Under the pieces are notes generated by a model. That model did no database searches and had not been told where the DNA came from. It saw only the letters and a program-made list of their open reading frames with translations. A program made the translations under genes and the position numbers. A stretch of DNA of 64,000 nucleotides from Bifidobacterium saguini DSM 23967 (GTDB lineage: Bacteria > Actinomycetota > Actinomycetes > Actinomycetales > Bifidobacteriaceae). Of this stretch, positions 59,860-64,000 are shown one piece after another; position 1 is the stretch's first letter, and each line of letters opens with the position of its first letter. The stretch lies in NCBI RefSeq assembly GCF_000741715.1, contig NZ_JGZN01000016.1, forward strand, positions 62,001 through 126,000. Reading direction: 5' to 3'.

Positions 59860-62820
59860 ATGTCAAACGGAATCATGAAGGGTACGGTTGCTTCCGCTGC
59901 CGTGCTGGCCACGTTGGCAGCACCGGCTGTGGCTATGGCTGATGAGACTGCGTCCTCGCAGTCGGATGCGGCGAATCAGGCGATCAGCCAGGCCAGCGAG
60001 GCCGTGCAGACGGCGTCGGAGAGCGTTCAGGCCGCTTCGCAGGCTGCGCCGTCCGGTGTGACGGAGGCCAAGGCGAAGGCGGATGCGGCCGCGGCCGCCT
60101 TAGATTCGGCGAAGCAGAATCTGGATGCGGCGCAGTCCGCGCAGCAGCAGGCCGCGCAGGCTCAGACGAACGCGCAGAACACGGTTGATACGGCGCAGAA
60201 GGCCATGGATGACGCCCAGCAGGATGCGGATGACGCTCCGGCCAGGATCGATGCCGCGCAGCAGGCCGTCAAGGATGCGCAGACCGCGATCCAGCAGTCC
60301 ACGGATGCGATGAAGCAGGCCGAAACGGACAGGAACGACGCCCAAGCGGAGAAGACCACGGCCGGATCCACGCTGCAGCAGGCGCAGACGGAGTCCGCGC
60401 AGCATCAGAACGAGGCCGATGCGGCGCAGAAGGACATCGACACCGCCGTGAAGGCCGAGTCGGATGCGCAGGCGAAGTCCGATCAGGCGGATACGGATGC
60501 GTCATCCGCCCAGAAGAAGGCCGATAATGCGAACAAGGCATTGGCCCAGGCCCAGCAGGATAAGACCGCGGCCGAGAAGGCTCTGGCTGACGCGAAGGCC
60601 GTACAGCAGACCGCGAACGGGGATCGGACCGTCGCCGACCAGGCCGTCAAGGATGCGCAGGCCAGGCTGGCGGCGGCCAAGCAGGCCGAAGCGGATGCGA
60701 AGGCCGCGAAGGAGAAAGCGGATGCGAAGGTCGAGCAGCTGTCCAAGGAGGATGGCGGCCTATCCGATCTGGCGGCCCAGTTGAAGGCCGCGCAGCAGGC
60801 CGCCGAAGACGCGAAGACGGCGCAGGCTAAGGCCGACGCCGCAGCCAAGGCCGCGAACGACACGGTGAACGCGACCAGCGCGGACGCGGCCACGAAGCAG
60901 CAGACCGCAGCCGATCTGAAGGCGAAGGCCGATGCCGCGAAACAGTTGGCGGATGAGGCCCAGTCGAAGCTCAGCCAGGGTGCGGTCGCCTACTTCGGCG
61001 ACAAGGGTGCCGCAGATGCGGTCCGGGTGCTGACCGACCCGGCGGTGACTCATTACCTGTCGTATGTGAAGGTCGGTGACGAGAAGGATGCGACGAGCCT
61101 GGACAACATGATCACCGCGGTCAAGTATCTGCAGGAGGCGAACGAGCTGCGCGTCAAGGAGGGGTTGCAGCCGGTGCAGGTGTCCGACACGTTGATGGCC
61201 ATCGGTATGGCCGACGCCGACTACGCGACCGGCAACGTGGAGCATCCGCTCCAGTTCGGATCCTCCGAGAACCTGGCTTGGGGGTACAAGGACAGCCCCT
61301 ATCAGGGTTGGTACACGCAGGAGAAGGCCAACTACGAGGCCTACCAGCAGGGCAAGTGGACGCTCAACGATCCGTCCGCATGCCCCTATCCCACCAAGAT
61401 GGGTGGCGTCATCTACTGCCAGACCGGTCATTACACGAACATCGTCAATCCGAACTGGACGGTAGGTGGTTTCGGCTTCAGCCAGAACGGCGGTGTGGGA
61501 TACGGTTCGAACGTGCACGCGCTCGAATACGCGAAGGGCTCCTACGTGAGCGCCTACCCGACCGACGGGAACACCCGAGTCCAGCTCGGCTTCGGCCGAA
61601 CCATGGGCGTGGACGAGTATCTCAATGATCTGACCGCCTACCGTGATTCCCTGACGAACGCCGACGGCAACTACCGGGATGCGTTGGCGAAATCCGAGCA
61701 GGCGTTGAAGGACGCGCAGGCCGCCGCCGACAAGCTGGCCGAGGCGAAGACCGCCGCCCAGAAGGCGGCCGCCGAGGCCAAGGCCGCGCAGGAGAAGGCT
61801 GACCGGTTGGCGCAGGCCGCGAAGGATGCGCAGGCCGCGTACGATGAGGCCGTCAAGGCCCAGGGCGACAAGGCCCAGGCGTTGGAGCAGGCCCGCAAGG
61901 AGCAGGATACGGCCAACAGCGCGTACGCGGCCGCGAAGCAGGATACCGCGGATGCGCAATCCGCGGTCGATACGGCGGTGAACGCCCGGTCGGATGCGCA
62001 GGCGAAACTGGATGCGGCCGGCAAGGCCGTGGAGGATGCGCAGCAGGCCGTCGACACGGCCGGCGCGAACATCACGCAGGCCCAGGCCGATAAGACGGCC
62101 GCGGAATCCGAGATCACGGACGCGCAGGCCGTGAAGGCCCAGGCCGCGAAGGATCTGCAGGCGGCGAAGGATGCCAAGGCGAAGGCCGAAGCATCCAAGC
62201 AGGATGCTTTGACGGCGAAGTCCGTGTCCGACCAGACCGTGAACACGGCCCGGGAGGCGGTCGCCGCAGCGAAGGCCAAGCTCGACAAGGCCCAGCAGGC
62301 GTATGATGTGGCGAAGGCCACGTACGACAAGGCCGTGAAGGCGAAGTCGGACGCGGAGAACACGATCGCCTGGTACGAGGCGGCTCCCGATCGCCTCGCC
62401 CAAGCCACCACCGACCTGGAGAACGCCAAGAAGGCTCTGGCCGCCGCCGACACGGCCAAGCAGGAGGCCGCCGCCAAGTACGAGACCGCTAAAGCCACGT
62501 ACGATGCGGCCAAGAAGGACAAGGATCAGGCCGACGCCGAGCTGACGGCAGCCAAGAAGGCCGAAGCGGAAGCACAGGCGAAGGCCGAGGAGGAGGAGAA
62601 GAAGCAGGAGACGGCCCAGCAGAAGGCGGATCAGGCCCGGAAGGATGCCGACGCGGCCAAGCGCAAGCTGGCCGGAGGCGTTGACGGTCTTTCCTCCACC
62701 GGTTCGGACACGACCACCATCCTCACCCTGGCCGCACTGCTAGCGGTGGCGGGCGCGGGCTGCGTGCTCACCCGAATCCACACGGTCAGGCACGCCGAGG
62801 ATTGGAAGCTCGAAGAATAG
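59860..62820 (+). CDS. Wall-anchored coiled-coil protein with a central CAP (SCP/PR1) domain
   Basis: 986 residues. Signal peptide MKGTVASAAVLATLAAPAVAMA. Two long Ala/Gln/Lys/Asp-rich coiled coils (about 40-370 and 600-930) flank a CAP domain (about 390-590: YLQEANELRVKEGLQPVQVS, GNVEHPLQFGSSENLAWGY, GHYTNIVNPNWTVGGFGFS, with the CAP His and Glu residues in place). The C-terminal LSSTG, a helix (TILTLAALLAVAGAGCVL) and tail resemble a wall-sorting signal. ATG 59860 with GAGGAAAGAGG is chosen over 59743. It probably acts as an extended surface stalk presenting a CAP head. Confidence 0.85.
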   Translation: MSNGIMKGTVASAAVLATLAAPAVAMADETASSQSDAANQAISQASEAVQTASESVQAASQAAPSGVTEAKAKADAAAAALDSAKQNLDAAQSAQQQAAQAQTNAQNTVDTAQKAMDDAQQDADDAPARIDAAQQAVKDAQTAIQQSTDAMKQAETDRNDAQAEKTTAGSTLQQAQTESAQHQNEADAAQKDIDTAVKAESDAQAKSDQADTDASSAQKKADNANKALAQAQQDKTAAEKALADAKAVQQTANGDRTVADQAVKDAQARLAAAKQAEADAKAAKEKADAKVEQLSKEDGGLSDLAAQLKAAQQAAEDAKTAQAKADAAAKAANDTVNATSADAATKQQTAADLKAKADAAKQLADEAQSKLSQGAVAYFGDKGAADAVRVLTDPAVTHYLSYVKVGDEKDATSLDNMITAVKYLQEANELRVKEGLQPVQVSDTLMAIGMADADYATGNVEHPLQFGSSENLAWGYKDSPYQGWYTQEKANYEAYQQGKWTLNDPSACPYPTKMGGVIYCQTGHYTNIVNPNWTVGGFGFSQNGGVGYGSNVHALEYAKGSYVSAYPTDGNTRVQLGFGRTMGVDEYLNDLTAYRDSLTNADGNYRDALAKSEQALKDAQAAADKLAEAKTAAQKAAAEAKAAQEKADRLAQAAKDAQAAYDEAVKAQGDKAQALEQARKEQDTANSAYAAAKQDTADAQSAVDTAVNARSDAQAKLDAAGKAVEDAQQAVDTAGANITQAQADKTAAESEITDAQAVKAQAAKDLQAAKDAKAKAEASKQDALTAKSVSDQTVNTAREAVAAAKAKLDKAQQAYDVAKATYDKAVKAKSDAENTIAWYEAAPDRLAQATTDLENAKKALAAADTAKQEAAAKYETAKATYDAAKKDKDQADAELTAAKKAEAEAQAKAEEEEKKQETAQQKADQARKDADAAKRKLAGGVDGLSSTGSDTTTILTLAALLAVAGAGCVLTRIHTVRHAEDWKLEE

Positions 62821-62838
62821 TCCTCCACCTCACCGCTC

Positions 62839-62895
62839 TTCGCCCCGTCCGTCGCCGCTTTCCGCTTCAAGGGAGTCGGTGACGGACGGGGCGAA
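62839..62895 (+). terminator. Long hairpin after the CAP-domain gene
   Basis: Arms 62839-62856 and 62878-62895 form an 18-bp stem with one G-U pair, 19 nt past the stop. There is no T-run after it. Confidence 0.6.
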
Positions 62896-62958
62896 CCCGT
62901 ATTTCTGCAACGCATTAGTATCATGGAACATAAGTATTTGCCTCGAGCTAGGAGCATC

Positions 62959-63279
62959 ATGACCGCATTGGACGAACCCGCCGCACGCATGCCCGGAGAC
63001 ATCCTCCTCCACGACTGGCTGGAACCCAACCGGATAAGCATGTACCGACTCGCCAAAGCCATGCGCGTGCCCCAGGTGTTCGTCAGCGACCTCGTCCACG
63101 GCAACAAGCGCATCACCACGCAGGCCGCGTTCAAACTCGCCAAAACCCTAGGAAACACACCCGAATACTGGCTCGACCTGCAAACCAGATGGGACGTCGC
63201 CAACTACGATGCCGACAACGTCAGCGAACTCGAACGCATCACCAGCATGCTGACCGATGGTATCGAGCAGAACTCTTAA
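62959..63279 (+). CDS. HigA-like helix-turn-helix protein (orphan antitoxin-type regulator)
   Basis: 106 residues from ATG 62959, with AGGAG 5 nt upstream (the frame is also open from 62923). PGDILLHDWLEPNRISMYRLAKAMRVPQVFVSDLVHGNKRITTQAAFKLAKTLGNTPEYWLDLQ is the HigA/VapI type XRE helix-turn-helix. No HigB/RelE-type toxin is recognised upstream or downstream, so it looks like an orphan, perhaps stabilising or regulating the island. Confidence 0.82.
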   Translation: MTALDEPAARMPGDILLHDWLEPNRISMYRLAKAMRVPQVFVSDLVHGNKRITTQAAFKLAKTLGNTPEYWLDLQTRWDVANYDADNVSELERITSMLTDGIEQNS

Positions 63280-63324
63280 ATGTTCAATCCTCCGCTACAT
63301 TATGCGTCTCAAAGTACTCGACGT

Positions 63325-63981
63325 TCATTTAAGTCTGTCACTTTCCGCCTCAATCTCTTCCTTGCACCATTGCAAACGATCCCAATATCGATCACTGAAG
63401 TATTGCGCAGACATGCAGCTTAACCCAAGAAGCATTGATAAGAACAATGTCACCGCCATGCCTGCACCGTTCAAAAATGTGAATGCCTCCACCGCTGCCC
63501 ATGCAGGAACCAGTCCGAACGCGCCTAGAACGACGTTTTTAATTTCTGTTTCCCTATACGCCGGACGTTGTTCAATCCTGTTTTTCAGTGCACGCCGTAC
63601 GGCAGGACTCCATTCAAGCGCATTGTCGAATGATACGGTTTGCGCCTCATCTTCGGATATGAAATAGCTCCCGACTAGTTCTTCTCTCCATTTGGCAATT
63701 GCCATGGAATCCTCAAAGAATCTCCCTTTTCCGCCCGTAAGGATCGCACGCGTGGATAAACGCAGGCATGCCCACAGAGACACTATGGCAATCATCCTTA
63801 TTGCAACACTTAATTTTCCCTCCATCAATCCAAGTCCCGCTGCCGACGTCATGGTGAGAAACCAGCACATAACAGCCCTGGATATGTTAATCGCACGCAT
63901 CCCACGCTGCCTTATCGCCGCATTGTAGACACAAATACCGCTAGCGACTGTCACTGACGCCGACCACAGGATCATGCCCAT
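63325..63981 (-). CDS. Membrane protein, unknown, possibly cut by the window edge
   Basis: 218 residues from ATG 63981, but the frame is open to the right edge, so the true start may be outside. Two hydrophobic segments occur near the N terminus (ILWSASVTVASGICVYNAA; VMCWFLTMTSAAGLGLM), another at VAIRMIAIVSLWACLRL, and two near the C terminus (VVLGAFGLVPAWAAVEAFTFLN; VTLFLSMLLGLSCMSAQYF). The soluble middle has REELVGSYFISEDEAQTVSFD. No family recognised. Base composition is lower in GC than the adhesin island. Confidence 0.65.
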   Translation of the reverse strand: MGMILWSASVTVASGICVYNAAIRQRGMRAINISRAVMCWFLTMTSAAGLGLMEGKLSVAIRMIAIVSLWACLRLSTRAILTGGKGRFFEDSMAIAKWREELVGSYFISEDEAQTVSFDNALEWSPAVRRALKNRIEQRPAYRETEIKNVVLGAFGLVPAWAAVEAFTFLNGAGMAVTLFLSMLLGLSCMSAQYFSDRYWDRLQWCKEEIEAESDRLK

Positions 63982-64000
63982 ATTCCCGTATGCGGTATCT

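Overview
The window looks like a Bifidobacterium chromosome, most likely the B. longum/breve group. It carries adjacent clpP1-clpP2-clpX, a trigger factor gene, a DUF3000-RNase D pair, pflB-pflA fermentation genes and actinobacterial coding style. This is inferred from gene content and protein character; no database search was possible.

Positions 1-28.7 kb are core chromosome, almost all on the minus strand. In order of position they hold a LOG-family gene cut by the window edge, nhaA, a MalY/PatB-type C-S lyase, two identical tRNA-Arg(ACG), clpX-clpP2-clpP1, a ClC chloride channel, tig, rnd, a DUF3000 gene, pflA, pflB, a small SPOR-like gene, an M20 amidohydrolase, metQ, nadE, a second M20 amidohydrolase, metI-metN-metQ, a plus-strand HAD phosphatase, two identical tRNA-Ala(GGC), a histidine phosphatase, rsfS and glmU. 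Most transcription units end in clear hairpins. Two MetQ-like binding proteins and two M20 amidohydrolases flank one metNI pair, which suggests linked uptake and deacylation of methionine or its derivatives.

Positions 28.7-43.3 kb look like an integrative element. A tyrosine recombinase is followed by a minus-strand operon of a RelB/DinJ-like protein, a DNA methyltransferase and a XamI-like endonuclease. A plus-strand series resembling an actinobacterial type IV secretion module follows: a NlpC/P60-CHAP-lysozyme wall hydrolase, small membrane proteins, a VirB6/TrbL-like protein with a collagen-like tail, an SCO6880-like protein and a string of small overlapping genes. No VirB4-type or VirD4-type ATPase and no relaxase is visible in the window, so the module is incomplete here.

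Positions 43.3-62.8 kb form a surface-adhesin and sortase island: a 1337-residue AgI/II-like wall protein, an LPQTG pilin-like protein, a roughly 2000-residue LPYTG adhesin with its signal peptide out of frame, a class C sortase, three tandem lipoprotein genes and a coiled-coil CAP-domain wall protein. The three lipoproteins are each a single copy of a module that occurs twice at the N terminus of the large adhesin, giving five copies in about 10 kb. The third lipoprotein gene has a C9 tract just after its start, which leaves it out of frame, plus a second frameshift. This module array with homopolymer tracts and frameshifts is the best candidate here for an undescribed (phase- or antigenically variable) system. 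An orphan HigA-like regulator and a membrane protein gene at the edge close the window.
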